A stretch of 64,000 nt of DNA, from the NCBI GenBank assembly GCA_963978895.1, contig OZ022243.1, positions 5,234,261 to 5,298,260 on the forward strand, written 5' to 3'. The position numbers and the translations under genes were made by a program. This document shows, one piece after another, positions 20,835 through 33,124 of the stretch (position 1 is its first letter; every line of letters begins with the position of its first letter). This stretch comes from Erpobdella octoculata (taxonomy: Eukaryota > Annelida > Clitellata > Hirudinida > Erpobdellidae). A model generated the notes under the pieces. That model was not told the origin of the DNA. It searched no databases and worked only from the letters and a program-made list of their open reading frames with translations.

Positions 20835-23800
20835 TCAAATCAACTTCAATACCATCTTGGTGGATGTTACAATTTTTACTGGGCTGGTAAAGCAAAAATG
20901 TTGTCCACAGGAGTTTGGGCTGCACGCGTTAATGCAGGATAGAGTTGAGAACCACCAGCCTAATCCTATATTGCAACCAAAGATGTTTTTATCATACGTA
21001 GCAAATTGAATATCTTTCTCCATCGGCAAAAGTTTTAGATTGCTTGTATGTTGAGAGACAATGGAATCCACGTTTGTTATTTTATATAACTTATCTGCGT
21101 TGAAATTAAAGATTATTTGTCAAAGTTTTTTTTTCAATTTGGAAAAAACTAATTATTTTAGAAAATTTAACGAAACATAAATTATGACAATTTCAACTTA
21201 GTAATATAATCGCAAATATTTAAATACCCTCTTTGTCAATTGTAAATCCGATGTAGGACACAACATCACTTGTTCCATCGGCGTAGTTAACTGTTATACA
21301 AAGAGTCCGGTTCTCCTGATTTGTTAGCGTTTCAATCTCGTCATTTCCTATCCAGAAAAAATCAGCTTCATTAAATCCATTTTTGAAGCTCAACCAGTTT
21401 TTTTCAACACAGTTTAGGCTAGCATTTTTTTGTTGAATAACAATTTCGTTGTTGTTATTTGTTGGATTACTTCCACTAGGCTGGGTTGGAACTGGTTGGC
21501 AACATAAAAATTGAATAATTATAAACTTCAACGTGAAAACACTAGACTGTGTGATTATAATAAACTAGTTGTAATTGACATTTGAATTTTTAGATAGTGA
21601 TTATTGTGATCAGATGTTGACGTTTATTGTTGCGAAAAGGCCCAAAAATTGGCAACATTTATTTTTTATAAACTGAAAGGCTTATAATGTTTTGTCAGTT
21701 TACGGAAAATTTTGCTGCCATTTTTATTTGTTCCTTACTGTTTTTCCAGTAAAAAATACTTTGTTTCTTGTTATATATGCAATTTATAAACTTGTGTCGG
21801 CACGAATATACAGAAACAAAAGTTATTTCTGTTGATATGAAAACCGTTTAAGGTAAGAAAAATTAAATTCACACAAGCAATGTTTTATGAAATACGTTGA
21901 TATACAACATACTGATAATCTATTTTTATATAAAATAATACAAGTTTGATTAATTTTATTCAGTTTTTAATTTTATTTGTAGATTTGTTTAAAAAAAATA
22001 TAAATGGATTTGTAAAACATTTGACACTCTCTTAACATTTTTGTCTGTTTTTTCCAGTCTAAAAAATACTTAATTTTTTAGTTATTTTATTTATTTGAAT
22101 TAAAACCCTCAGCCGTAACAGGTTAACCGCACTAAACCGTGGTTGCAGGCTTATAAATCATGAAATCAAAATGACGTTTGTGGTAACAAAGTGTTGAGGT
22201 TGCGGTTTCATATTTAAAACCCTCAAAAATCTGCGGCTCACAACATTTCAATGGCTGAAGAAATTTTAACTATTTATTAAATTATACACAAAAAGTTCTT
22301 TAACTGTTATTGTTTAAATTTTTATAGAAGTAATTATATCCTTAATCACCAGGAGATTTGAATTTTTTCCGATATGTTGAGTCGCCTAATTTGTTCATTT
22401 GTTCACTAAATTTTAAAATAACTCTTCAATAAAACGTATTCCAATAACGACGAGTAATGATTATTTGTTGTATCTAAAAAAGTGAAATTGTTACTTAGTA
22501 AAACTTTGCAAAAAATAGAGGGAGCTTTGACTCTGATAAGGATGGAAAACAAATTTTGAGAAGCAATTATGATTTGAAATAAATGCTTACAATAAACGCT
22601 CCTTGTAGTTTTCTTTAAATTGAAACAACTAACAAGTAAGTCATTTTCATATAATAAAAATCAAAACTTAGACTACGTATAAGAAGTGGGGACATTATAG
22701 AAAAAAATAACATCTGCAATTATTTTAAATAATATTGAAATTACGAAAATACGTATAATGAAACTTAATTTTGAACAAACTTATTAATATCGTTGTAAAA
22801 TAAAACCAAACATGTTAATCGCTGACACGTACAATATAATCTCGCTATTACTTACTCTGGATATAACGTTCAATTGGATATAATGTACAATAAGATAAAA
22901 CGCGCTGAAATTTTGGTCCCGTGCATTTGCCCTGTCTTCCCCATGTTATTTTACCCTAGCTATAACGTATTTGTATATAATGTACATTTGGCTATAACGT
23001 ACTAAAATATTGGTCTCAATTCAAATATTTCCTATGTATATAACGTATTATTCTACTCATTTAGAAAACTATGCAGGCATAATAATCGCTTATTGCAACA
23101 GTGGGAATAAAAAAAGTGATACTCATGTTATCGATCGTCTGGTGTCCCAATTCCGAAAATAGGTTATCGACACTTTCTTGCATCTAATAGCCAGCACGTG
23201 TTTGAAACGACAAAGCAGGTGCTCGTGTTTTATTAATTAATGTCGCATTTTTAGAATTTTTTTTTAATAGAAAAATATAAAAAAAAATAGTCATCTTGGA
23301 AAGTTTGTTGTTTTTTTTGCATTAGGTTGTGCTAAAAAGTACCTCTAAAAGTATTTATCTTATATGTTGAAAATAAAAAACACATAAATAAAAATAGTGA
23401 ACTTGAATGATGAGTTTTTAAATAAATATTATCAGTAATATTAAATTTAACAGGTCTATAATTTTGTCTTGTCAACATGCGCTAAGATAAAACACGAAGA
23501 CTTTTGTATTTTTTAAACATGTCCTAGAAACGTAAACAAACACGCTATAAAGAAAAAAGTGAGCAGCTAGAAAATGAGACCTAATCACAACTTAAAATTT
23601 CTTGACCCTCTAGTCTTGGTAAATCTACCGTCAATACAATCTGACCACAAAAAGAAAAGCTGAACCACAACACAACTGGAGGTGCTAAACCATCAAGTTA
23701 TCAACATCATGAAAACATTCTAAATAAATAGTCTGTCCATGCTGAATTACAAAGCATCCCACTCAGTGGCTGACTATTAAAAAAATCGTGACATATATTT

Positions 23801-24546
23801 TAGACCAAAATATTGCACTTTTTTCTGCCGTACCGACGTTACATGTACAGTGAATGTAATTTGTGTTTCCTTAATAATTTGTTGATTTTGCACAACAAAA
23901 TAATATATTTTAATACAACTTAAGTTCAATTTTAAAAAAATGTTTGTTTTACTTGGAACATTTTCATAGGTAAAATTCTTACTTCCAAAATAACACATTG
24001 AACTCATCTTTGGTACAACCTTGAAAAAACAAACAACTGTTAAGAACTACGCCAATATTATTTTGATATGAAAAACCATAAATTAGCTATTTTTTAAATA
24101 ATACAATTATGTATGAATAAATAAAATCTTACCCCGTAATAAGTCCCCAATGTGTTGTTAGTATTTGAAGTTACGTTTTTCAATAAACAGTAATTATCAA
24201 ATAGTTGACACAATCCTGTAGATGTTTGATAATTGAATCCCATGCAAACTTGGATATCATAAAATTGATAAGTTTCGTAATTAACAATGCTTTCATTGCT
24301 GATTGTATAAAAAGAAGATAGTAGTTGGTTGTCAAAGGTTAAATTTTGTCCAGTGCTAATCGAGGTACATTGTTTTGCACATGCAAGTTTAGACGACACA
24401 ATCAAGACATTTGTAGGCGGCATGGTACAACTCAACGTTTCTGTGCTTCCAAGCAGAGAACATTTTTTATAACTTCTTGTTTTTTCACTGCTTTTACCTA
24501 AATTAACTAAAATATGAATTAAAACTAAGCAATAAAACGCTGACAT
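20835..24546 (-). CDS. Gene A1: secreted PAN/apple-like plus divergent fibrinogen-related protein (exon model)
   Basis: Proposed exons: 24,546-24,133 (signal peptide MSAFYCLVLIHILVNLG and a Cys-rich PAN/apple-like domain with KKCSLLG, CTMPPTN, LACAKQC and FNYQTSTGLCQLF), 24,019-23,983 (short linker), 21,491-21,228 and 21,094-20,835. Splice sites are GGG|GTAAGA, TTCAAG|GTTG, GGAA|GTAAGA, CCAACCAG|TTCC, GAGG|GTATTT and CGCAG|ATAAG. Phases agree throughout and give 324 codons. The last two exons encode a fibrinogen-like C-terminal domain (NWLSFKNGFNEADFFWIG, FATYDKNIFGCNIGLGWWF), but much diverged from A2, with an Asn-rich linker before it. Such proteins are typically secreted lectin-like recognition factors; the function here is inference. 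Exons 1-2 are firm. Joining them across 2.5 kb to the last two is less certain, and those might belong to another gene. Confidence 0.6.
22836..23870. mobile_element. Tigger-like DNA element remnant in A1 intron
   Basis: Starts 'acaatataatctcgctatta' and continues with 'ggatataacgttcaattgga', homologous to the complete element at 37,629-38,998 in the equivalent intron of A2. The right terminus is deleted. The shared position shows that insertion preceded duplication of the A1 and A2 units. Confidence 0.5.
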
Positions 24547-25796
24547 TTTTTTAGTTTTTTTATTTATAAAAGAAAATTTCAATTTTACTCTTTTTAATAT
24601 ATTTTCTGAATTAATTTATTGAGTTTTGTGAAAACGCAAACCCAATAAAATTACTGCGTTTTTATAGGCTCAAAAACATTTAATTAGTACTACTTTTTTA
24701 CAGCACATAGCAAAACGTTATCCACCTAATATGCAGTTTTCCAGCTAGAATTGTTTCAAATTTTCACAGCAATAAAGCAATTACAAAACAATAGTCTAAT
24801 GAATAAATAATTGGTTTCACATTAATGTAACAATCACCTAGATGAGTTCTGTATGAAAATAATTGTTTTGGTTTTTGGGCTTCCTCTAAAATGATTATAA
24901 CAATAACTTTTAGTATTGTAGAAAAAATTATTTTTTTTGCAAATGTTAAAAAACTAAGCAATAAACCATTTTTTAAAATAATTTAAAAAATGGTTTATTG
25001 CTTAGTTTTGAAAAAATGTTAAAAAAATTATAGAACAAAATTTAATAATTTGAAAGTTGTGAGAATGTTTTTCTAGACGTTTTACAAATAATCTGTAATC
25101 CAGTCCTAACTAATATGAATTTTTTGCAAATAAAAAATAGTCAATCGAACAAATTATTCTACCGAAAATAATGAACAAGATATTAAACTGAATTTTATTT
25201 GGCAGCTGAAAATACCTTGAAAAGCCATCTACCGGTTCATTGTTTTCAATACTTTTGATAATTCCTGGAAAAAAACAATTAGGCTGAAATTATTTTGACA
25301 TTTTATTGGAAAAAATATTGGTACCATGTAGCGGCTTGTTTTTTATTCATTATATTTGAAAATAATGCTGGAACATGAAAAATAATGCATAAAAAATGAG
25401 ATGAAAATCAATTTACAGGCGCGTAGTCAGGAAGTTTTAACGGGGGGCACATTTGCGACCGCATGCAAAGAGAAGCCGGGCGCAGGAGTATCATCCCCAA
25501 CTATATTTTGGAGTTTAAGATGTATTTTAGATTAAACATTTATTTACTTTGGTTACGACCAAATTTATTAGGGTCAAAGAGTAGTCACAGCAGAACAATC
25601 ATATGTGGAAGAGAAATACAAACCTGTGCTGCGACAAGAAATATGACTGTATTACACATAAAAATGGTGATTAACAGTCTATTTGAAAGCACAATTGTAA
25701 TCGTTTTGAAAAGAAAAAGCACAAAAGTCGATTTAAAACTGATAATTGTAATCTGCAAATTGTTTTATTTGTTTTTCTTTGTTGGCTGATTCTTAA

Positions 25797-27480
25797 GTGT
25801 CTAAGAACAATTGCTCCTCCGTACTTGCATCATATAAACAGATAAACGTTCGGGCGCTGACGCCGAAATGTCAGCCCCCGTTGCTCCCCTCAACTACTAC
25901 AACGACAACCTTGAGCAACTTTGAACCCACGAGTCTGGAAGAGGTCATGAAGCTCATAAATTCTCTACCAAACAAGCAATGCTCGTTGGATCCAATTCCG
26001 ACGCGCTACTTAAAAAAGCAGCACCAATATAACACCATTCCTTGTTAACGTTTTTAACAAATCGCTGGCAGACGGTAAACTGCCTCAATCATTTAAAACT
26101 TCCGACATTACGCTAATTCTCAAGAAACCTAATCTCGACGGCAGTGACACCAGCTCTTACCGTCCGATCTCTAATTTATCTGTAATTTCTAAACTACTCG
26201 AGAAGCTGGTTCTAGCTAGAATCACAAGTCATCTACAAGACAATAATCTCTTCCCAACATATCAGTCGGCGTACCGCAAGTTTCATTTAACGGACACGGC
26301 GGTGCTGAGGGTATTCTCTGATATTCTGAGCGCGGCCGACAATGGAAAATTAACACTTCTGGTCTTACTGGATCTGTCGGCAGCTTTCGACACCGTCGAT
26401 CATCAGATCCTGCTTCAGCGACTCGCGTCATCCTTTGGATTTGACGGGGCCCCACTCGCTTGGCTCCACTCATATCTTACTAAACGTGAATGTCAAGTAA
26501 GGGCTCGCGGAATCGCTTCATCTACTTCAATACTAACATGCGGCGTTCCGCAGGGATCAGTTCTAGGTCCAACTCTATTCATCATGTACATTGCTGAGTT
26601 GAAACAGATTGACACGCCGATGACACACAAATCTACGGCCATTGTTATCCAGAAGGGGTTGCCGAGCTCTCATCGCTTGTCTCTGCGGGCGTCGACGACG
26701 TCAGTCAGTGGATGCGCTCCAGTCGCCTACAGCTCAACTCAAATAAATCTGAAGTGATCTGGTTCTCAACTTGCTGTCGGAAGAACAAACGCCCAAAAGA
26801 CTTGATTCGTCTTGGTATCGACTGGATCTCACGGTCTGACACGGTCCGTAACCTCGGCGCAATCTTCGATTCCGACATGTCAATGGGCGCACATGTCAGT
26901 CATGTCACCCGAGCGTGCTTCTCCACTTTGCGACAAATCAAAAACAGTTGCCTCATCTCTTCCTCTAAAACCTCTCATCACACTAGCAACATCTTTAGTT
27001 TTCTCAAAACTTGATTATTGCAATTCTGTTTTGGTAGGACTTCCAAGTTCCAGACCCGCCGTCTACAGTCGGTTGTCAACGCAGGTGCTAGATTGGTGAT
27101 GCGAGCTAGAAAACATGACCGTATCTCCCCCATCCTCCAAGAGCTGCATTGGCTGAAGGTCGACTGCAGGGTAGATTTTAAACTTGCACTTCTGGTCTTT
27201 AAGTGCCTCCACGAGTCCGCTCCTCCATATTTTTGCTCGGACGTCACATGCGTGTGCGTTGTTCTGCCTCGACGAAGACTCAGGTCGTCATCCTCGTCTT
27301 CACTCCTCATCCCTGCAGCCCGTCTAAAGACTGCTGGAGACAGACGCTTTGCAATTGCTGGCCTAACAATCTGGAATCGTCTTCCACCAAAGGTCACAAC
27401 CGCATCTACAATCGAACAGTTCAGAAAAGCACTCAAGACACACCTGTTTGTGGCCTAGAAGTCTGCTGATTCAAACTGAA
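25797..27480 (+). pseudogene. CR1/L2-like non-LTR retrotransposon, decayed
   Basis: GC content rises sharply against the surroundings. Successive frames encode RT blocks: SLEEVMKLINSLPNKQCSLD, then (frameshift) FKTSDITLILKKPNLDGSD and SYRPISNLSVISKLLEKLV, then 26,302-26,640 (VLLDLSAAFDTVDHQILLQR, CGVPQGSVLGPTLFIMYI), then SSRLQLNSNKSEVIWF and DTVRNLGAIFDSDMSM. The tail is HDRISPILQELHWLKVDCR and RRFAIAGLTIWNRLPPKV. The catalytic YADD segment between TLFIMYIAEL and the next block is deleted. The 3' end carries attc/ttca short repeats (about 27,550-27,575). Frameshifts and the missing active site make it inactive. Confidence 0.8.
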
Positions 27481-27928
27481 ATGAATTGAATTAAATTTTG
27501 GGTGGTTTTGACGTCCATTTATTGACTTACGCCACCTCTAAAAGATCGTTCAACATTCATTCGTTCATTCATTGATCCATCTATTTTTAGCTTTCGATGA
27601 CATTGTGGCTAGCCACAGAGAACGACATCCAATTGTATTGTAATGTTTCTATTTATTATTCAAATTGGAATATTTTAATGTTTGTCTGAATCACTTATTA
27701 CATAAACTGCATAAGAAGAAAAAAAGTATTGTATCAAGGCAGTCGGATAATTGCAACTCTTTATTGTATTTAAGTTATGGTTTGTTAAATTACACTAAAA
27801 CAATTATCTTAACCATTTTAGGGTTTAACTTGTTTAAATATATAGAATTGAGAAGAAATTTCATCAATAATATCAGAAAATCAATTTTTTTAAAAGTCAT
27901 GTATTTGAATTTTTGAAATTTACGATTG

Positions 27929-28030
27929 TGTAAGATGAAGATAATTCATCTTACGTATTTTCTTAGTATTTGTTTATTTTATTTTATTATGTGTGCATTT
28001 TATTATGATTGGATATGTCGAAACAATAGG

Positions 28031-28069
<39 letters not shown>

Positions 28070-28127
28070 TTTATATATATATATGTATGTATATATGTAT
28101 GTCTGTTTATTATTTTTTTATCTAAAA

Positions 28128-28203
<76 letters not shown>

Positions 28204-28527
28204 TTTTTCGGATTTTTACTGGTAAGATTGTAAATATTATTTTATGTATGAATTTTGAGAATCGAGACAGTGTGTTTTAAAGTTGAGTGTTCGAGAAGAA
28301 AATAAAAGTTTAAAGAGACGTGCTGCAGAGAGAAATTGGAATTATCAAAAGATTTGTCAGAACCGGGTTAACTTCTGCAAAGTGAGATAAGTCAGTTTAG
28401 AGTCAAGAAAAGGATTATATTCAAGGAAGAATAATAAAGTTAAAATAAATTCGAGAAATATTGTGTTATAAATAACTTCGACTTTAACGTTACGAATCGC
28501 TAGAAAGCATATTCCTCTACGTTTACA
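27929..28527 (+). repeat. 5' LTR
   Basis: Starts with a hairpin (gtaagatgaa, loop gataa, ttcatcttac). It contains two (TA)n tracts at about 28,034-28,066 and 28,132-28,201, and ends at ctctacgtttaca. A TATA-like run and several AATAAA-type motifs (aaaataaaagt, aataataaag) are present, but promoter and poly(A) positions cannot be fixed. Confidence 0.9.
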
Positions 28528-28545
28528 TTGGTGACCCCGACGTAT
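28528..28545 (+). promoter_or_regulatory. tRNA-Trp-type primer-binding site
   Basis: Directly after the 5' LTR the sequence TTGGTGACCCCGACG contains TGGTGACCCCGACG, complementary to the 3' end of tRNA-Trp including CCA (established for other retroelements that use this primer). The match continues for 14 bases. Confidence 0.85.
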
Positions 28546-28625
28546 TTACGCATTATCATACGTAAATATATTTTTCTGAAGTTGTTTGATCACAAGTGAC
28601 CGAATTTTTTTTTCTTTTGTGAAAG

Positions 28626-30482
28626 ATGTCTGACGAGAAATTCATTGCGATGGGACAGGCCCTAGGCTATTCCGGAGAAGATTTAAGGAATTATGTCAAA
28701 GAGTTAAAGGATGAAGAAAGAGTTAGGAGATTAGAAGAACGTGAAGAAAAAAAACAAGAACGGGAAGAGCGAGAACGGGAACGTGAACACGAAGAGAAGA
28801 AGACTCAAGAAGCTAAAGAAAAACGAGAACTCCAACTTCAACAGGCTAAAGAAGAACGAGAACTTCAACTTCTACGTGAGCGCGAACAACGCCAGCATGA
28901 ATTGGAATTGAAAAAGCTGGAATTAGAGGCCCTAACGAAAAAAGAGCCAAAGGTAGAGGTAACAAAGATTCCTTATCCAAAGTTTTCTGAAGGTGATGAC
29001 ATCGACGCATTTTTGCTGAGATTTGAGTCATTGGCAAAAGCCAATGGTCACCCTCAGAAGGATTGGGGAATGCTTCTAGGGTCGTTGCTTAGTGCGAAGA
29101 CTTTGGAAGTGTTTGGCCAACTTAGCGATAGTCAGATGCAGGACTACAGAACGGCAAAGGAGGCACTCCTTCGTCGTTTTGGGAAGTCAGCGGAAGACTA
29201 TCGCATAATGTTTCGAGAGTCAATGCCTGAAACGGAGGAGACCTGGGAACATTATCTAGTGCGGCTAGATAGCCACCTCAGGCGCTGGGTGGATCTCACG
29301 GGCAAACAAAACCTGTTGTTTTTGTTTCTGGAAGAGCAGTTTTTCGGAAAGTGCCCGGCGGGAATGGTCGAGTACTTGTTGGAGAAAGAGAGCAGAGATG
29401 TCAATGAGCTGTGCCTTTGGGTCAACAAGTACAGCCAAGCCCACCCAGAGAAGAGGTTGGCAAAATTGGACAGCAATAGCAGGATGGGTTGGAACCGGGG
29501 TCAGTCGGTCAGTGACGCCAAAATGGTTGAACCTCGTTGCTACAACTGTCATCAAACGGGGCACATGGCAAGAGAGTGTCGGCAGAGTAGCCCTAGTAAT
29601 CCTCTATTTTGCCAAACACGGAAAGAAACGACTACGTCAGCACCATGCAAGGATTCTGGAGTAGTGAATGCATGCGCGGTCATGGTGTTGGATGGTAAAA
29701 TGAATGAGGTCCAGTTAAAATGTGGCTGCTTTTCACCGGTAATAGCGGATGGTTGTTTTCACTCAGGAGAAAAATTTAAATTAACCAGAGGGTTTGTGAA
29801 CAGAAGACCGGTAAAGGTTTTGAGGGACACTGGCTGTACTTCCATAATAGTAAAGGAATCATTAGTGCACCCGCGTCAGATGACCGGAAGAACAAGACCT
29901 TGTGTTTTGATCGACGGCACAGTCCGGGTAGCCCCAACAGCAGTGGTAAAAATCAAAACAGACTGGTTCAGAGGAACCAGGGAGGTGGTGTGCATGAAAA
30001 ACCTACTTTGCGATCTCGTGCTGGGAAATGTTGAAGGGGTAAGAGGTTTTGATGCAATGGCGGCAGGAAAACGCTTTGGTCGGAAACCACAGAAATCCGT
30101 TTCCAACTACGACAGCACTCAGAGGAATGATCAGGTAAATTTTAGAAAATCGTCGGCTAACTCGGAGCTGTATAAAAGCAAGGAAAGAAACACGTCTGCT
30201 ATTTCAAAGGTAGGAAATAAAGTTGAGGCAAAAGTTCAAGCTTTGAATCCACCAAAAGAAAGACCAAGGCTCAATCTTCTGCCTAGAGGCCAAAATGGAG
30301 GGGTGGGGAAAGATGGAAAGTTGAATTCGGCAGTCTTCGGAGATGCCCGCCCTGTTGACACAGCACGCAGAGAGATAGAGATTGAGAATAAGTTGAAAGT
30401 AAACTATTTCAAAGGCAGGGAGAACATCGGTGCTGACTTTCTTAGTCGTAAAGAGAGTGACGATGTAATCAAGAAACACTGA
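28626..30482 (+). CDS. Gag-protease polyprotein with residual RNase H tail (618 aa)
   Basis: An intact 618-codon frame. Residues about 1-24 are followed by a highly charged Glu/Arg coiled coil (about 25-108). Next comes a helical gag domain with AFLLRFESLAKANG, LLRRFGKSAEDY and FLEEQFFGKCPAGMVEYLL that resembles the SCAN-type capsid fold (about 115-285). A zinc knuckle CYNCHQTGHMAREC starts at residue 305. A retropepsin-like protease has its catalytic DTG at 401-403 (LRDTGCTS) and its second-half motif LLCDLVLGN. After a spacer the frame ends VNYFKGRENIGADFLSRK, the characteristic end of a gypsy RNase H domain. RT, most of RNase H and integrase are absent. SCAN domains are known to derive from Gmr1-type gypsy gags. 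In Gmr1 elements integrase precedes RT, which would explain an RNase H tail just before the LTR (inference). Confidence 0.85.
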   Translation: MSDEKFIAMGQALGYSGEDLRNYVKELKDEERVRRLEEREEKKQEREEREREREHEEKKTQEAKEKRELQLQQAKEERELQLLREREQRQHELELKKLELEALTKKEPKVEVTKIPYPKFSEGDDIDAFLLRFESLAKANGHPQKDWGMLLGSLLSAKTLEVFGQLSDSQMQDYRTAKEALLRRFGKSAEDYRIMFRESMPETEETWEHYLVRLDSHLRRWVDLTGKQNLLFLFLEEQFFGKCPAGMVEYLLEKESRDVNELCLWVNKYSQAHPEKRLAKLDSNSRMGWNRGQSVSDAKMVEPRCYNCHQTGHMARECRQSSPSNPLFCQTRKETTTSAPCKDSGVVNACAVMVLDGKMNEVQLKCGCFSPVIADGCFHSGEKFKLTRGFVNRRPVKVLRDTGCTSIIVKESLVHPRQMTGRTRPCVLIDGTVRVAPTAVVKIKTDWFRGTREVVCMKNLLCDLVLGNVEGVRGFDAMAAGKRFGRKPQKSVSNYDSTQRNDQVNFRKSSANSELYKSKERNTSAISKVGNKVEAKVQALNPPKERPRLNLLPRGQNGGVGKDGKLNSAVFGDARPVDTARREIEIENKLKVNYFKGRENIGADFLSRKESDDVIKKH

Positions 30483-30497
30483 CGCGTTTCTTTTTTC

Positions 30498-30511
30498 GAA
30501 GAGGGGGGATA
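30498..30511 (+). promoter_or_regulatory. Polypurine tract
   Basis: cgaagaggggggat immediately precedes the 3' LTR, the expected plus-strand priming site of an LTR retrotransposon. Confidence 0.7.
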
Positions 30512-31194
<683 letters not shown>

Positions 31195-31369
31195 GATTGC
31201 ATGCAAACATTTGAAAAATATTCTATTACTTGATGTGGTGCTAGAATCAATAATTTGGTGTAAACAAAACAAATTAAAACACTTGCAATCATGACAAATA
31301 AAACATAAATAAATTATTTATTTGTCAATTTAAAAATTTGAAAAACCCCCTTATCAACAAACAATGTAA

Positions 31370-31560
31370 ATTACTGGTGATCATCATAATACATGCTTTC
31401 ATCAACTGAGTATAACCACCAAATGAACTCCAAATTAGTCCTTGGGCGTACGGAACATTGGGAGAGTCATTTCACCAAATCTTTCGGTTGACATTAATAT
31501 TCAGTGGCTCCGAAGTTCATTTGACCGTGGCGCCACTTAAAAGATTCTTTTCAAATAAAA
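31370..31560 (-). pseudogene. FReD last-exon remnant
   Basis: On the minus strand 31,463-31,373 reads VPYAQGLIWSSFGGYTQLMK, then ACIMMITS and a stop. It is nearly the same as the end of A2 (VPYAQGLQWSSFGDYYTSMK). Upstream sequence to about 31,560 is degraded (a GGATCC-like 'gtggcgcca' and 'gaagttcatttg' echo AWWHHCH...NLNG). It is a remnant of another tandem A unit. Confidence 0.7.
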
Positions 31561-31589
31561 TAAATAAATACATTTCCCAGCACTAGATC

Positions 31590-32690
31590 ACAAAATAGAT
31601 TCTTCATACAAACTACTTCTGTGGTTCCTCTGAACCAGTCTGTTTTAATTTTAACTATGGCTGTTGGAGCCACACGTACTGTGCCGTCGATCAAAACACA
31701 TGGTCTTGTTCTTCCGGTCATCTGACGTGGATGCGCTAACGATTCTTTTACTATAATCGCACAAAACCTCTGGTAAACTTAAATCTTCCGCCTAAATGAA
31801 AACAGCCATCCGCTATGACTGGTGAAAAGCAGCCACGATTTAATTTGACCTCGTCCATTTTACCTTCGAGGACCATGTCCGCACATGCATTCACTATTCC
31901 AGAATCTTCACATGGTGGTGTCATGGTGGCCTCTCTACGTGCTTAGCACATGATTGGACTTGCCTGAGTGCCTAGTCTGCACTTCTTTGCCAAGCGTCCA
32001 ACTTAATGACAATTGTAACAACGGGGTCCAACCATTCCCGAGTCACTGTTAGTCGTAGAATAAAACTTTTTTTTTCTTCTTGAGCAGGATAATATTTTCC
32101 TGGATGAGCCTGGTTGTATTTATTAACCCAATGACTCAAAACGTTAACATCGTGGGCCTCCTTCTCTAATAGGTACTCGACCATCTCAGGTGGGCATTTC
32201 CTAAAAAAATGTTCCCTCAGAATCAAAAATTGGAAATCTTCTTCACCTGCAAGATCTACCCACCGTTTGAGATAGCTGTTTAGCCTCATCAAGTATTTTT
32301 TCCACCGTTTCTTCTGAATTTAGTTTTTCTCCTCGGAATTTCAACCAATAATCTTCTGCTGATTTACCAAAACGACGCAACAGCGCCTCTTTGACCATTT
32401 CGTAACCTGTCATTTGATTGCTATCCAATTGACCAAAAACGTTCAAAGTTTTGAAACGTAATAATGATCCCAGAAGTATTCCCCAACCTTTTCTTGGGTG
32501 ATCATTTGCTGTGGCCAATGCCTCAAAACGGAGCAGAACCGCGTCCACGTCGTCACCTTCCGAGAACTTTGGATATGGAATCTTTGTTACCTCTACCGTC
32601 GGCTTTGGCTCTTTTTTGTTTGGGCTTCCAATTCCAGCTTTCTCAATTCATGTTGTCGTTCCCGTTCTTGTCACCTCGCTGTCACTGATG
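31590..32690 (-). pseudogene. Decayed relative of the SCAN-like gag element
   Basis: The minus strand matches the gag-protease ORF of the 27.9-31.2 kb element. 32,548-32,250 reads AVLLRFEALATANDHP and LLRRFGKSAEDYWLKFRG. 32,292-31,980 reads LKRWVDLAGEEDFQFL, FRKCPPEMVEYLLEKEA and WVNKYNQAHPG. 31,760-31,600 matches the protease region (AHPRQMTGRTRPCVLID). The zinc knuckle has lost its Cys residues and frames are broken. It lies in opposite orientation about 400 bp beyond the young copy and represents an older insertion of the same or a sister family. Confidence 0.8.
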
Positions 32691-32714
32691 ATATTTTAGA
32701 CACATTTACAAAAA

Positions 32715-32780
32715 TTTAAGGGTTTTGATTTAATTTAATTTAATTTATTTAATTTAATTTAATTTATTTAATTTAATGAC
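32715..32780. repeat. (TTTAA)n short tandem repeat
   Basis: 'tttaatttaatttaatttatttaattt' repeats of a pentamer with interruptions. Non-coding. Confidence 0.7.
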
Positions 32781-33124
32781 TAACGCACACATTTTAACTT
32801 TCTAGCCTACTGAAAAGCAACCATTGAAAACGCTCAAACGTTTAAGCTAATGAGATAGTTATATGTACTAACAATATAAAAAAAATATTTGAGGTCAGAA
32901 AATTTTATTGTAATGATAATGATACATTGAAAATATTTAATTGAAAGAAAATTTAAAACGAAATTTCTTTTTAAAATTTTTAAGACATAACTTGCAATTA
33001 AATAAAATTACTTTTTTATATTATAACACTCAGCACGGGCAAGCCCCTCGCCAAAAAAAGAAATACATGAAATAATACAATCAAACAAAAAACAGTCGAA
33101 ATTCTGCCTATTTTAAGGAAAATA

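Noticed and set aside
27926..28280. Tyr/Ile-repeat 'proteins' here and at 30,576-30,947, 47,014-47,259 and 47,316-47,528
   Set aside because: Translations of (TA)n microsatellites, two of them inside LTRs; no start context or conservation.
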